From the NCBI GenBank assembly GCA_963823565.1, contig CAWGLR010000001.1:310001-374000 (forward strand): DNA of 64,000 bases, in the 5' to 3' direction. Origin of the DNA: RHKX01 sp963823565 (GTDB taxonomy: Bacteria > Actinomycetota > Thermoleophilia > Solirubrobacterales > 70-9). The translations under genes were made by a program, and so were the position numbers. Under the pieces are notes generated by a model. That model searched no databases, was not told where the DNA came from, and saw only the letters and a list, made by a program, of their open reading frames with translations. Positions 15,626-23,788 of this stretch are shown here, in pieces (position 1 is the first letter of the stretch; every line of letters starts with the position of its first letter).

Positions 15626-16732
15626 TCACCTCAAGACCAGGCAGTTTTCCGGGTGCCAGCCGAGCTTCACGCGCATCCCCGGCTCCCAGCGGTCGTCGGC
15701 GCTGGCGCGGTAGGTCGCCTGCTCGAGCGCGACGAGGCGGGCGCCGTCGCCGAGCTCGACCGTGATCTGGGTGCTGACGCCGAGGTAGACCCGCCCGGCG
15801 ATCTTGCCCTCGAGCTGGACCATCCCGTCCTCGATCTCGTCGTCTACGGCGATCTTCTCCGGGCGGACCGAGAGCTGGACCACGTCGCCGCGAGAGCAGT
15901 CCGCCGGCAGCGGCGCCGGCAGCCGCGAGCCGGTGGCGACCCGCACCGTGCCCGGGTCCTCGACGACGCCCTCGAGCAGGTTCGAGATGCCGATGAAGCC
16001 GGCGACGAACTCCTCCTTCGGGTGCTCGTAGATGTCCTCGGGGGCGCCGCACTGGGCGATCCGGCCCTCGCTCATGACCGCGATGCGGTCCGACATCGAG
16101 AGCGCCTCCTCCTGGTCGTGGGTCACGTAGACGAACGTGATCCCGACCTCGCGCTGGATCTGCTTGAGCTCGACCTGCATCTGCCGCCGCAGCTTCAGGT
16201 CGAGGGCGCCCAGCGGCTCGTCGAGCAGCAGCACCGCCGGACGGTTGACCAACGCTCGCGCCAGCGCGACCCGCTGCCGCTGCCCGCCGGAGAGCTGGCC
16301 GGGGCGCGACTTCGCCCGGTCGGCCAGCCCGACGAGCTCGAGGGCCTCGCCGACCCGGCGGGTGATCTCGTCCTTGGCGACCTTCCTGCGCTTGAGCCCG
16401 AAGGCGACGTTGCCCTCGACGTCGAGGTGGCCGAACAGCGCGTAGCTCTGGAAGACCATGTTGACGTTGCGCTCGTACGGCGGGACGTCCTCGACCGGCT
16501 CGCCCTCGAGCAGGATCCGGCCCTCGGTCGGGACCTCGAAGCCGGCGAGCATTCGCAGGGTCGTCGTCTTGCCACACCCGGAGGGGCCGAGCAGGGAGAA
16601 GAACTCACCGCCCGGGATCGAGAGGTCGATGTTGTCGACGGCGGTGAAGTCGCCGAAGCGCTTGCAGACGCCCTCGAGGCGAATCGCCTCCCTCGCCCCC
16701 GTCTCCGGGGCCGGCTGGACTGCAGCCTCCAT
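15626..16732 (-). CDS. potA: Spermidine/putrescine-type ABC transporter ATP-binding protein
   Basis: A 368-residue ATPase with Walker A GPSGCGKTTT, Q-loop FQSYALF, signature LSGGQRQRVALARAL, Walker B LLLDEPLGALD and switch His in VTHDQEEA. The C-terminal third (from about residue 250) is a TOBE_2 regulatory domain with VRPEKI, as in PotA. It energises import by the PotB/PotC permeases. It lies 7 bp after potC and 7 bp before the amine oxidase. Confidence 0.93.
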   Translation of the reverse strand: MEAAVQPAPETGAREAIRLEGVCKRFGDFTAVDNIDLSIPGGEFFSLLGPSGCGKTTTLRMLAGFEVPTEGRILLEGEPVEDVPPYERNVNMVFQSYALFGHLDVEGNVAFGLKRRKVAKDEITRRVGEALELVGLADRAKSRPGQLSGGQRQRVALARALVNRPAVLLLDEPLGALDLKLRRQMQVELKQIQREVGITFVYVTHDQEEALSMSDRIAVMSEGRIAQCGAPEDIYEHPKEEFVAGFIGISNLLEGVVEDPGTVRVATGSRLPAPLPADCSRGDVVQLSVRPEKIAVDDEIEDGMVQLEGKIAGRVYLGVSTQITVELGDGARLVALEQATYRASADDRWEPGMRVKLGWHPENCLVLR

Positions 16733-16739
16733 CAGACGC

Positions 16740-17567
16740 TCATCCTCCTTCCTGGCCCGTCAGGACCTTGATTCCGCTCTCCTTCCGCCCGAACACGCGG
16801 GGGATCAGGACGGCGAGGGCGACTGCGGTGATCGAGACGACCATCATCAGCGTCCCGATCGCGTTGATCGTCGGCGAGACCCCGAACCGGATCGCCGACC
16901 AGATCCGCACCGGCAGGGGCTGGGTGTCCTCCCCGGTCGTGAAGAAGGAGAGGACGAAGTCGTCGAAGGAGAGCGCGAACGTGAGCAGCCCGGCGGCGAC
17001 GATCGCCGGCCACAGGCCCGGCACCAGGACCAGCCGCACCGCCTGGAGACGGGTCGCCCCGAGGTCCATCGCCGCCTGTTCCACCTCATCGCCCATCGAG
17101 GCCAGGCGGCCGCGGACCACGACGGTCACGTAGGAGATCGAGAAGGTGATGTGCGCGATCACGACCGTCCAGAACGAGAGCTGGATGCCGAGCTGGGAGA
17201 AGATCAGCAGCGCCGAGATCCCGGCGACGATCTCCGGCGTCACCAGCGGCACCAGCATCAGCACGTTGGCGGCGGGACTCCAGCGAGTGCGGGCGCGGAC
17301 GAGGCCGATCGCCAGCATCGTGCCGATGATCGTCGCGATCACCATCGTGATCAGCGCGATCCGCAGCGAGACGAAGAGCGACTCGCGCAGCGTCTCGTCC
17401 TCGAGGAAGTCCCGGTACCACTCGAGCGAGAAGCCCTGGAACGACTGCAGCGACTTGACCGAGTTGAACGAGAAGAGGACGACGACCGCGATCGGGATGA
17501 ACAGGTAGAGGTAGACGAGCCCGCTGTAGAGCCGCAGGAAGCGGGGCTTGTCGAAGGCGTCCCTCAC
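16740..17567 (-). CDS. potC: Spermidine/putrescine-type ABC transporter permease PotC
   Basis: A 275-residue inner-membrane permease with six predicted helices and the EAA loop EQAAMDLGATRLQAVRLVLVP, which docks on the ATPase. The FSFDDF-like stretch LSFDDFVLSFFTTG is typical of PotC. The start overlaps the potB stop by 4 bp (ATGA/GTGA type). Confidence 0.92.
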   Translation of the reverse strand: MRDAFDKPRFLRLYSGLVYLYLFIPIAVVVLFSFNSVKSLQSFQGFSLEWYRDFLEDETLRESLFVSLRIALITMVIATIIGTMLAIGLVRARTRWSPAANVLMLVPLVTPEIVAGISALLIFSQLGIQLSFWTVVIAHITFSISYVTVVVRGRLASMGDEVEQAAMDLGATRLQAVRLVLVPGLWPAIVAAGLLTFALSFDDFVLSFFTTGEDTQPLPVRIWSAIRFGVSPTINAIGTLMMVVSITAVALAVLIPRVFGRKESGIKVLTGQEGG

Positions 17568-18421
17568 GCCGCCACGGGCTCCCGGGCCTCACGCGCGGCC
17601 GAGCGCAGGTAGCCGACCATCCAGATCGCGAGGAAGGCCATCATCACGACCGTCAGGGCCGACCCGAACGGCCAGTTGCTCGCGGTGAAGAACTGGTCCT
17701 GGATCAGGTTCCCGACCATGTAGGTGTCGGGGCCGCCGAGGAGCTGCGCCGAGACGAAGTCGCCGACGGCCGGGAGGAACACCAAGACCATGCCGGCGAG
17801 GATTCCCTGCTTGGTCTGCGGCAGGGTGACGTGCAGGAACGTGCGGAACGGCGTCCCGAACAGGTCCTTGCCCGCCTCGACCAGCGCCGGGTCCATCCGC
17901 TCGAGCGAGGCGTAGACCGGCAGGATCATGAAGACCAGGTAGCCGTAGACGAGCCCGCCGACCACCGCGTAGGGCGTGTTGACGAACTGGATGCCGGCGT
18001 CGGTCAGCCCGATGTCCTTGAAGAGGCTGTTGAGGATCCCGTCGTCGGCGAGCAGCGCCACCCAGGCGTACGTCCGGACGAGGTAGTTGACGAAGAACGG
18101 GATCACCAGCAGGGCGATCAACAGGTGCCTGCGCCGCCCTCCGTAGCGGGCGATGTAGTAGGCGACCGGGTAGCCCAGCAGCAGGCAGATCACCGCGGTC
18201 GCCAGCGCGAAGCCGACCGAGCGCAGCAGCACCGGGATGTAGAGCGGGTCGAAGGCGTCGGCGTAGTTGTCGAGGTCGAACGCGTAGACGGCCCGGCCGA
18301 GGTCGTCGGTGTAGCCGAACGACAGCGCGAGGACGAGGCAGATCGGGACGAGGAACAGCAGAGCCAGCCACAGCCCGCCCGGCAGCAGGAAGCGGGCCCA
18401 GAAGCCCTGCGAGCCCTTCAA
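17564..18421 (-). CDS. potB: Spermidine/putrescine-type ABC transporter permease PotB, TTG start
   Basis: A 285-residue permease, partner of PotC, with hydrophobic segments from residue 12 and the EAA loop VEAGKDLFGTPFRTFLHVTLP. The start is a TTG at 18421 whose last two bases overlap the potD TGA (TTGA). No ATG lies near the N-terminus, and this start gives the usual short cytoplasmic lead before helix 1. Confidence 0.9.
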   Translation of the reverse strand: MKGSQGFWARFLLPGGLWLALLFLVPICLVLALSFGYTDDLGRAVYAFDLDNYADAFDPLYIPVLLRSVGFALATAVICLLLGYPVAYYIARYGGRRRHLLIALLVIPFFVNYLVRTYAWVALLADDGILNSLFKDIGLTDAGIQFVNTPYAVVGGLVYGYLVFMILPVYASLERMDPALVEAGKDLFGTPFRTFLHVTLPQTKQGILAGMVLVFLPAVGDFVSAQLLGGPDTYMVGNLIQDQFFTASNWPFGSALTVVMMAFLAIWMVGYLRSAAREAREPVAA

Positions 18422-19551
18422 TCCGCCTTCACCTCCGTCCAGATCTTCGTCCAGAGCTGACGGTCGTCGGCGTTGTCGAGCCGGTACTCCATGCCGCCGT
18501 CGCCGAGCTGTTCGAGGTTGACGTCGATCGACGGCTCCTCCTTGACGAGCTTCGCGAACTCCTCGCGGCCGCCGGCGACCGGCTGCGGATAGCCGTTCCA
18601 GGCGACGTTGGCGGCGGCATTCTCGGGCGCGATGACCCAGTCGATGAACTTCAGCGCCGTACCCGGGCTGCGGGCGGTGACGGGGATGCACATCAGGTCG
18701 GTCCCGACCGGCACGCCCTCGCGGCACGTCTCGTACTTGAAGACCTCGGGATTGTCGACCTGGTTGCGGACGTTGACGATGTCGCCGTTCCACGCCTGGT
18801 GGATGGCGGCGGTGCCGTTGACGAGGTTCTGCGTCGAGTTCGTCGAGATCCCGCGCGCGAACTCCTTCTGGTCGAGCAGGGTCCCCTTGGAGATCTCGAG
18901 CTCGTTCGGGTCGGTCGTGTTGAGCTCGAACCCGTTCAGCAGGTTCGCCTCCCCGATCGCCTCCTGGAAGTCGTCGAGGATGAACATCCGGCCCTCGCCG
19001 TCGGGGTTGGTGAGGTCGTTCCAGGAGCCGGTCATCCCCTGCACCTCGTCGTCGCGCCAGGCGATCCCGGTCGTGTAGTAGGTGTAGGGGATCGAGAACT
19101 CGCTCTCGGGGTCCCACCAGGTCCTGTCGTAGAACGAGGACAGCGACCTCGCATTCGGGACGTCGGCGCGGTCGTAGTGCGCGAGCAGGCCCTCGGTGTT
19201 GAGCCGCGCGGCGTACTCGGGCGTCGGCCAGATCAGGTCGTAGCGGCCACCGGCTCGGAGCTTGGTGACCATGGCCTCGAGGTTGTCGAAGTTGATCTCG
19301 TTGACCTCGACGCCGTAGCGGTCGCTGAACCCGTTCTTCAGCGCCGGGTTCATGTACTGCGCCCAGTTGTAGATGAGGATGTCGCCGTCGATCTTCGGCT
19401 TCACCGAGAGCCCGCCCTCGGGCTTGTCGATCGGGCGCCCGACGCTGCAGCCGGACAGCCCGCCGAGCCCGTAGAGGCCGAGCGCCGCGCCCGCGCCCGC
19501 CCGCAGCGCCTGCCGGCGGGTGAGCGTGGCGCCGAGGTCGAAGACGGTCAA
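18418..19551 (-). CDS. potD: Polyamine-type ABC transporter substrate-binding lipoprotein
   Basis: A 377-residue binding protein. The N-terminus has a twin-arginine-like TRRQALRAGAG stretch, a hydrophobic core and a lipobox LSGC (Cys at about residue 35), so it should be membrane-anchored outside the cell. ILIYNWAQYMNP is the PotD/PotF opening strand and IDWVIAPENAAANVAWNGY the characteristic C-terminal segment. Whether the ligand is putrescine, spermidine or another amine cannot be decided. It overlaps TetR upstream and potB downstream by 4 bp each. Confidence 0.9.
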   Translation of the reverse strand: MTVFDLGATLTRRQALRAGAGAALGLYGLGGLSGCSVGRPIDKPEGGLSVKPKIDGDILIYNWAQYMNPALKNGFSDRYGVEVNEINFDNLEAMVTKLRAGGRYDLIWPTPEYAARLNTEGLLAHYDRADVPNARSLSSFYDRTWWDPESEFSIPYTYYTTGIAWRDDEVQGMTGSWNDLTNPDGEGRMFILDDFQEAIGEANLLNGFELNTTDPNELEISKGTLLDQKEFARGISTNSTQNLVNGTAAIHQAWNGDIVNVRNQVDNPEVFKYETCREGVPVGTDLMCIPVTARSPGTALKFIDWVIAPENAAANVAWNGYPQPVAGGREEFAKLVKEEPSIDVNLEQLGDGGMEYRLDNADDRQLWTKIWTEVKAD

Positions 19552-20165
19552 GCTGCGGCCTCCCCCTTCCCCGCCCCCAGGTCGGCGCCGAGCATCTGCT
19601 CGGCGATCTCGATGCAGTCGGCCGCCATCCGGTCGGCGTCGACGTCGCGGTCGCGCAGCGTCACCTGCACCGCCATACCGTCGATCACCGAGGCGAGGCG
19701 AATCGCCGCGTCCCCGGGCGCGATCGACCCCGCGAACTCACCCGAGGCCTGGCCCTCGGAGACGACCGCCGCGATCCGCTCGCGCCACATGTCGTCGAGC
19801 CGCTGGCGCTCGGCGGCGCTGGCGGGATCGTGCAGCGAGCGCGCCCAGAGCTCGATCCAGAGGCTGAGGTCGCCGTCGTGCGTGCTGGCCTCGATCAGGT
19901 GCCGGAGCTTGCCCGCCGCCGTCGGGATCGCCTCGAGGCGCCGCTCGAGCTCGAGCGCGAACGTGATCTCGTCGGCGATCAGGGCCTCGCTGAGCAGCTG
20001 CTCCCGCGTCTCGAACCAGTAGAGGACCGCCGGCGCGCTCGTCCCGGCGCGCTCCGCGACGTCGGCGATCCGGGTCGCGGTCAGCCCCTTCTCGGTGATC
20101 ACCTCGGCCGCCGCCCGCAGGATCTGCGGCTTGCGGATGTGGTCGATCGCGGGACGCGGACTCAC
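19548..20165 (-). CDS. TetR-family regulator of the polyamine transport operon
   Basis: A 205-residue TetR protein: helix-turn-helix in residues 15-60 (AAAEVITEKGLTATRIADVA, then TSAPAVLYWFETREQLL) and a ligand-binding C-terminal domain resembling the BetI/PuuR-like TetR group. It is the first gene of the operon and overlaps potD, so it should control its own operon, with an imported amine as likely inducer. A palindrome 59 bp upstream of its start is the likely binding site. Confidence 0.85.
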   Translation of the reverse strand: MSPRPAIDHIRKPQILRAAAEVITEKGLTATRIADVAERAGTSAPAVLYWFETREQLLSEALIADEITFALELERRLEAIPTAAGKLRHLIEASTHDGDLSLWIELWARSLHDPASAAERQRLDDMWRERIAAVVSEGQASGEFAGSIAPGDAAIRLASVIDGMAVQVTLRDRDVDADRMAADCIEIAEQMLGADLGAGKGEAAA

Positions 20166-20223
20166 GCCGGCGGCACCCTCTGATCGTCGGTTCGCACTTC
20201 AGCCCCTCCTCCATCCCGAAAGC

Positions 20224-20237
20224 TGAACAGTGGTTCA
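20224..20237. promoter_or_regulatory. Palindromic operator upstream of the TetR-pot operon
   Basis: TGAAC-AGTG-GTTCA is a perfect inverted repeat in the upstream region of the TetR gene. Position and symmetry fit autoregulation by the TetR dimer; no binding data exist. Confidence 0.5.
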
Positions 20238-20277
20238 ACCTACTCCGCTCCGAAGGACGGTGCAAGGGGAGACCTGC

Positions 20278-20325
20278 GAGCAGCGGAGAGCGGGCAGCCT
20301 CCGGCCGGAGGACTGCCTGCTGCTC
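20278..20325 (-). terminator. Long GC hairpin after the coiled-coil membrane operon
   Basis: A nested hairpin: outer arms GAGCAGC/GCTGCTC, middle GGCAG/CTGCC and a fully self-complementary CTCCGGCCGGAG core. It lies 13 bp beyond the stop of the minus-strand gene ending at 20339. No U-tract follows, so it is a hairpin candidate rather than a textbook intrinsic terminator. Confidence 0.45.
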
Positions 20326-20338
20326 GTGCTCGCCGGCT

Positions 20339-20539
20339 CTAGAGCTCGCGGGCGCGCTTGGCGGCGAAGCTGATCTCGCGGCTGCGGACCGCGTGCGTCT
20401 CGGCGGCGATCTCGGCCTCCGCCGGCGCGGCCTCCGCGGCCGAGCTCTCGATCAGGGACCGGACGCCCTCGTCGAAGGTCGCCTTGTCGATCTCGCCCTG
20501 CTCGAGCCGCTTCGCCAGATCCTGGATCTCGTTCTTCAT
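20339..20539 (-). CDS. Small SHOCT-like protein
   Basis: A 66-residue protein starting MKNEIQDLAKRLEQGEIDKA. The first 30 residues resemble a SHOCT helix pair (a short helix, a Gly turn, then TFDEGVRSLI), a domain that usually sits at the end of larger proteins and mediates oligomerisation. The ATG overlaps the upstream stop as ATGA, so it is coupled to the membrane protein at 20536. Function unknown. Confidence 0.65.
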   Translation of the reverse strand: MKNEIQDLAKRLEQGEIDKATFDEGVRSLIESSAAEAAPAEAEIAAETHAVRSREISFAAKRAREL

Positions 20540-21318
20540 TTCTTTCCAGCCTTCGCTTTCTTCCGCTGCTTCTTGCTCGGCTTCCCGGGCTTCGCGCCGT
20601 TCTCGCCGGTCCCGTCGCTTGCGGCGGCTCCGCCGGCGGCGACCCGCGCGAACTCGTCGCTGATCGTCTTCAGCGCGGTCTCGGTGGCGTCGAGCTTCTC
20701 CTGCTTGGCCCGGGCCTCCGCCTTCGCCTCGATGGCTTCCTTGCGGTGGCGCTCGCCCGCCTTCGCCTCTCGCTCGATCTTCTCGATGTCGTCCTTGCGC
20801 ACCTTCTCCTTCGTCTCCTGCTCGTTCTTCATGCCGAACCGCTCCGCGAGCAGCGTCCAGGCGAAGCCGATGAGGAGCGCCTGCGCGAGGTTCTCCGCGA
20901 ACATGACCGCGAACGCGGAGCCGATCAACAGGTAGAACGGCAGGGCCCTGCCGAGGATCGAGCGCTTGAGGGCTGCGGCCTCGCTCGTGACCGCGTCCAG
21001 CCGCTGCTTCAGGACCTCGGCGCTCTTCAGCGCCGCGTCGCGGCGCTCGGCGGCGACGTCCGCCTCGTCCGTGGCGATGGCCATCGACGCATCGAAGCGC
21101 TCGCGGAGGTCGGCGCGCTCGAACTCGAGCGCCTCGTACTCGGCCTTGCCCGAGGTCGAGGGCAGGAAGCCTCCCGCCGCGTAGTAGGCGGTGACCATCG
21201 ACCCGACGAGGCCGACGACCGCGAAAGCGATGCCCTCGCCGACGTTGTCGGCGAACCCGCCCGACTCCACCCAAGGCAGGAACAGGTCCGAGTTGATTGC
21301 CGCCACGATCCCACCCAT
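20536..21318 (-). CDS. Membrane protein with long coiled coil, function unknown
   Basis: A 260-residue protein: one helix near residues 28-50, a charged coiled coil (about 58-120), a hydrophobic hairpin (about 125-155), then a long charged coiled coil (165-225) and a Lys-rich tail (KKQRKKAKAGKK). No catalytic motif or known family is recognised. The two membrane segments separated by coiled coil suggest a structural or scaffolding role. It is coupled to the SHOCT-like protein. Confidence 0.65.
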   Translation of the reverse strand: MGGIVAAINSDLFLPWVESGGFADNVGEGIAFAVVGLVGSMVTAYYAAGGFLPSTSGKAEYEALEFERADLRERFDASMAIATDEADVAAERRDAALKSAEVLKQRLDAVTSEAAALKRSILGRALPFYLLIGSAFAVMFAENLAQALLIGFAWTLLAERFGMKNEQETKEKVRKDDIEKIEREAKAGERHRKEAIEAKAEARAKQEKLDATETALKTISDEFARVAAGGAAASDGTGENGAKPGKPSKKQRKKAKAGKK

Positions 21319-21400
21319 TCGCTCTCCCCTCTGTGAGCCGGTGATCGGTTCGCTTCCAACCTATCCGCGCCGGCCCGAAAGGGCAATGGATTTCGGCAAA

Positions 21401-22003
21401 TCAGAGCAGCGCTTCGGGCGCGACGCCCAGCTCCGGCGCCAGCGCCCTCGCCACCAGCTCTCGCGCGTCCTCGACTCCCATCCCCGGGTCGTCGAGCATC
21501 GCGCGGACGCCGGCGCCGTCGAGCAGCGCCATCGCGACGTCGGCGGCGGCCTCGGGATCGATGCCCTCGCGGAACTCGCCGCTCTCGAGGCCGGCACGGA
21601 TCAGCGAGGCAAGCCAGGCGCGGTAGCGCTCGTAGAGGCGGTTGGCGACGGGGCGCAGGTCGGGCTCGCGCACCGCGCGGAGCCAGAGCTCGACCCAGAG
21701 GACCCACTCGCGCTCCTGCTCGCCGGGCGCCGGCAGCGACTCGCGGATCGCCGCCGCGACTCCGGCAGCCGCCGTCGCCGCGCTCTCGCCCTCCTCGCCG
21801 AAGCGCTCGTCGCCGGCGCGCTCGAATGAGTGGATCAGCGCCTGCTCGAGCAGCTCCTCGCGGGTCGAGAAGTAGTGGTGGACGAGGCCCGTCGAGGCGC
21901 CGGCGCGCTGGGCCACCCGGGCGATCCGGACGTCGTCGATGCCCTCTTCCGCGATCAGGTCGCAGGCCGCGTCGAGGATCCGGGCCGCGGTGTCGGTCGC
22001 CAT
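21401..22003 (-). CDS. TetR-family transcriptional regulator
   Basis: A 200-residue TetR protein with helix-turn-helix in residues 1-50 (ATDTAARILDAACDLIAEEG, then RAGASTGLVHHYFSTREELL). The C-terminal domain is of the TetR_C_6 BetI-like type (WVELWLRAVREPDL). It follows the FAD/Rieske operon on the same strand after 132 bp and is the nearest regulator to the cluster with the shared palindromic operator, so it is the leading candidate to bind there. That is inference from position. Confidence 0.82.
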   Translation of the reverse strand: MATDTAARILDAACDLIAEEGIDDVRIARVAQRAGASTGLVHHYFSTREELLEQALIHSFERAGDERFGEEGESAATAAAGVAAAIRESLPAPGEQEREWVLWVELWLRAVREPDLRPVANRLYERYRAWLASLIRAGLESGEFREGIDPEAAADVAMALLDGAGVRAMLDDPGMGVEDARELVARALAPELGVAPEALL

Positions 22004-22135
22004 GCCTCGACCCTACCCCCGGGACCGGAGAGTCCGGCCGTCCCGACGAACCCCGCTCCGGCCGCGAATGGACGATTCGGTCCCTCCCGGGGACCAGATC
22101 CTCCATCGAGCGCGCGGTTGAGGCGCGGGCCGGGC

Positions 22136-23788
22136 TCAGGCCGTCGCCGAGGCCACGTCGCGGTCAGCGAGCACGGCCATCGCTGCATTCCTCCCGTTGG
22201 TCGCGATGACGCTGCCGGCCGGGTGGGTGGCGGCGCCGCAGAGGTAGAGGCCGGGGACCGGCGTCCGCGGCGTCAGCCGGTTCTCCCACATCTGGTCCGG
22301 GGTGACCTCGCCCTGGAAGATGTTGCCGCCGGTGAGGCCGATCCGCTCCTCGATGTCGGGTGGGCCGAGGACCTCGGAGTCGACGATCAGGTCGGCGAAG
22401 CCGGGCGCGAAGCGCGAGATCAGCTCGACGAACTGGCGCTCGACGTCGCCGCGGCGCGAGTCCCAGTCGCCGTCCGCGATGTCGTAGGGCGCGTACTGGC
22501 CGAAGACGCTCATCAGGTGCTTGCCCTCGGGAGCCGGGCTCGGGTCGTAGCCCGTCTGGATGTAGATCTCGCCGAACTCGACCGCGGGCTCGCCGGCCGC
22601 GCAGCGCTCGAACGCCTCCTGGGCGGCCCGCATCGGCCCGCAGGCGTCGATCGTCGCCCGCGCCGGCCAGCTCTCGCCCGGCGCCGCCGCCCAGCTCGGC
22701 AGCTCCGCGAGCGCGGCGTTGTACTTGACGACGGGGCTGCGGACCTTCCACTCCTCGAGGCGCTCGCGGTAGGCGGAGTCGATCGGCGCGTCGCCGAGCA
22801 GCCGCAGCGCCACCTTCGGGTCGGCGTTGCAGATCACGGTGTGAGCGCGGATCAGGGTGCCGTCGTCGAGCTCGACGCCCTGCTCGGGACGGATCGCCGC
22901 GACCTCGAGGCCGCAGGCGAGCGCGGCGCCGGCCTCGCGCGCAGCGTCGGCGATCGCGAAGGAGACCATCCCCATGCCGCCCTCGACGTAGCCCCAGACG
23001 GGGCCGCCGCCGTCGAGGTCGCCCTGGTAGTGCATGAGCTTGACCGACGCGGTGCCGTGGTCGAACGGCCCGCCCCAGGTGCCGATGATCCCCTGGCCGT
23101 AGAGCGCGGTCTTGATCCGCTCGTCGCTCACGTAGCGGTCGAGGACCTCGGCGATCGAGTCCTCGAAGACGAGCGAGATCATCTCCTCCTCGCCGCCGAG
23201 CATCGCTTCGATCTCCGCGCGCGTCGGCGTCTCCCCCTGCCAGGAGTCGCGTTCGCCCTTGCGCAGCTTCCTGCGGGCCTCGTCGAACAGCTCCTCGTAG
23301 CGCCAGTAGCCGTCGATGTCGGCCCTCGAGAGGCCCATCGCCTCGAGGTTGGCCTGCGTCCTGGCGTCGTCGAGGAACTGGCCGAAGGAGGTGCCGTCCT
23401 CGAACGGGACCCAGAGGTTGGGATCGGCGACCCAGAAGCGAAGCCCGCGGGAGCGCAGGGCGAGCTCGTCGATCACGCCGTCGTCGAGCAGCCCGAGCAC
23501 GTAGGCGCAGGGGCTGACGACGTAGCCGGGATCGGCGAACGGCTGCTCGAGCGTGGCGGCGCCGCCGAGCCGCTCGCGGCGCTCGAGCACCAGCACCGAC
23601 TGCCCGGCGCGAGCGAGGTAGGCGGCGGCCGTCAATCCGTTGTGGCCGCCGCCCACCACGACCGCGTCCCACTCGCGGGAGGCGAGCTCGGAGACCGGCG
23701 CCGGCAGGCCGACCTCGCCGAGCACGGCGGCGACCGGGTTGCCGGGCCGGAGCGTCTCCGGCAGGCGCGGGGCGCCGTCGCCACTCAC
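22136..23788 (-). CDS. PYROXD2-like FAD-dependent oxidoreductase (phytoene desaturase superfamily), paralogue 1
   Basis: A 550-residue flavoprotein with the motif VVVGGGHNGLTAAAYLARAG near residues 43-62, LERRERLGGAATLE next, and a C-terminal FAD-closing segment LCGAATHPAGSVIATNGRNA. It is highly similar along its whole length to the gene at 34491. The family resembles CrtI but is widespread outside carotenoid pathways, and its substrates are mostly unknown. The GTG start overlaps the Rieske stop (GTGA), so the two are translated together and probably act on the same substrate chain. Confidence 0.85.
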   Translation of the reverse strand: MSGDGAPRLPETLRPGNPVAAVLGEVGLPAPVSELASREWDAVVVGGGHNGLTAAAYLARAGQSVLVLERRERLGGAATLEQPFADPGYVVSPCAYVLGLLDDGVIDELALRSRGLRFWVADPNLWVPFEDGTSFGQFLDDARTQANLEAMGLSRADIDGYWRYEELFDEARRKLRKGERDSWQGETPTRAEIEAMLGGEEEMISLVFEDSIAEVLDRYVSDERIKTALYGQGIIGTWGGPFDHGTASVKLMHYQGDLDGGGPVWGYVEGGMGMVSFAIADAAREAGAALACGLEVAAIRPEQGVELDDGTLIRAHTVICNADPKVALRLLGDAPIDSAYRERLEEWKVRSPVVKYNAALAELPSWAAAPGESWPARATIDACGPMRAAQEAFERCAAGEPAVEFGEIYIQTGYDPSPAPEGKHLMSVFGQYAPYDIADGDWDSRRGDVERQFVELISRFAPGFADLIVDSEVLGPPDIEERIGLTGGNIFQGEVTPDQMWENRLTPRTPVPGLYLCGAATHPAGSVIATNGRNAAMAVLADRDVASATA

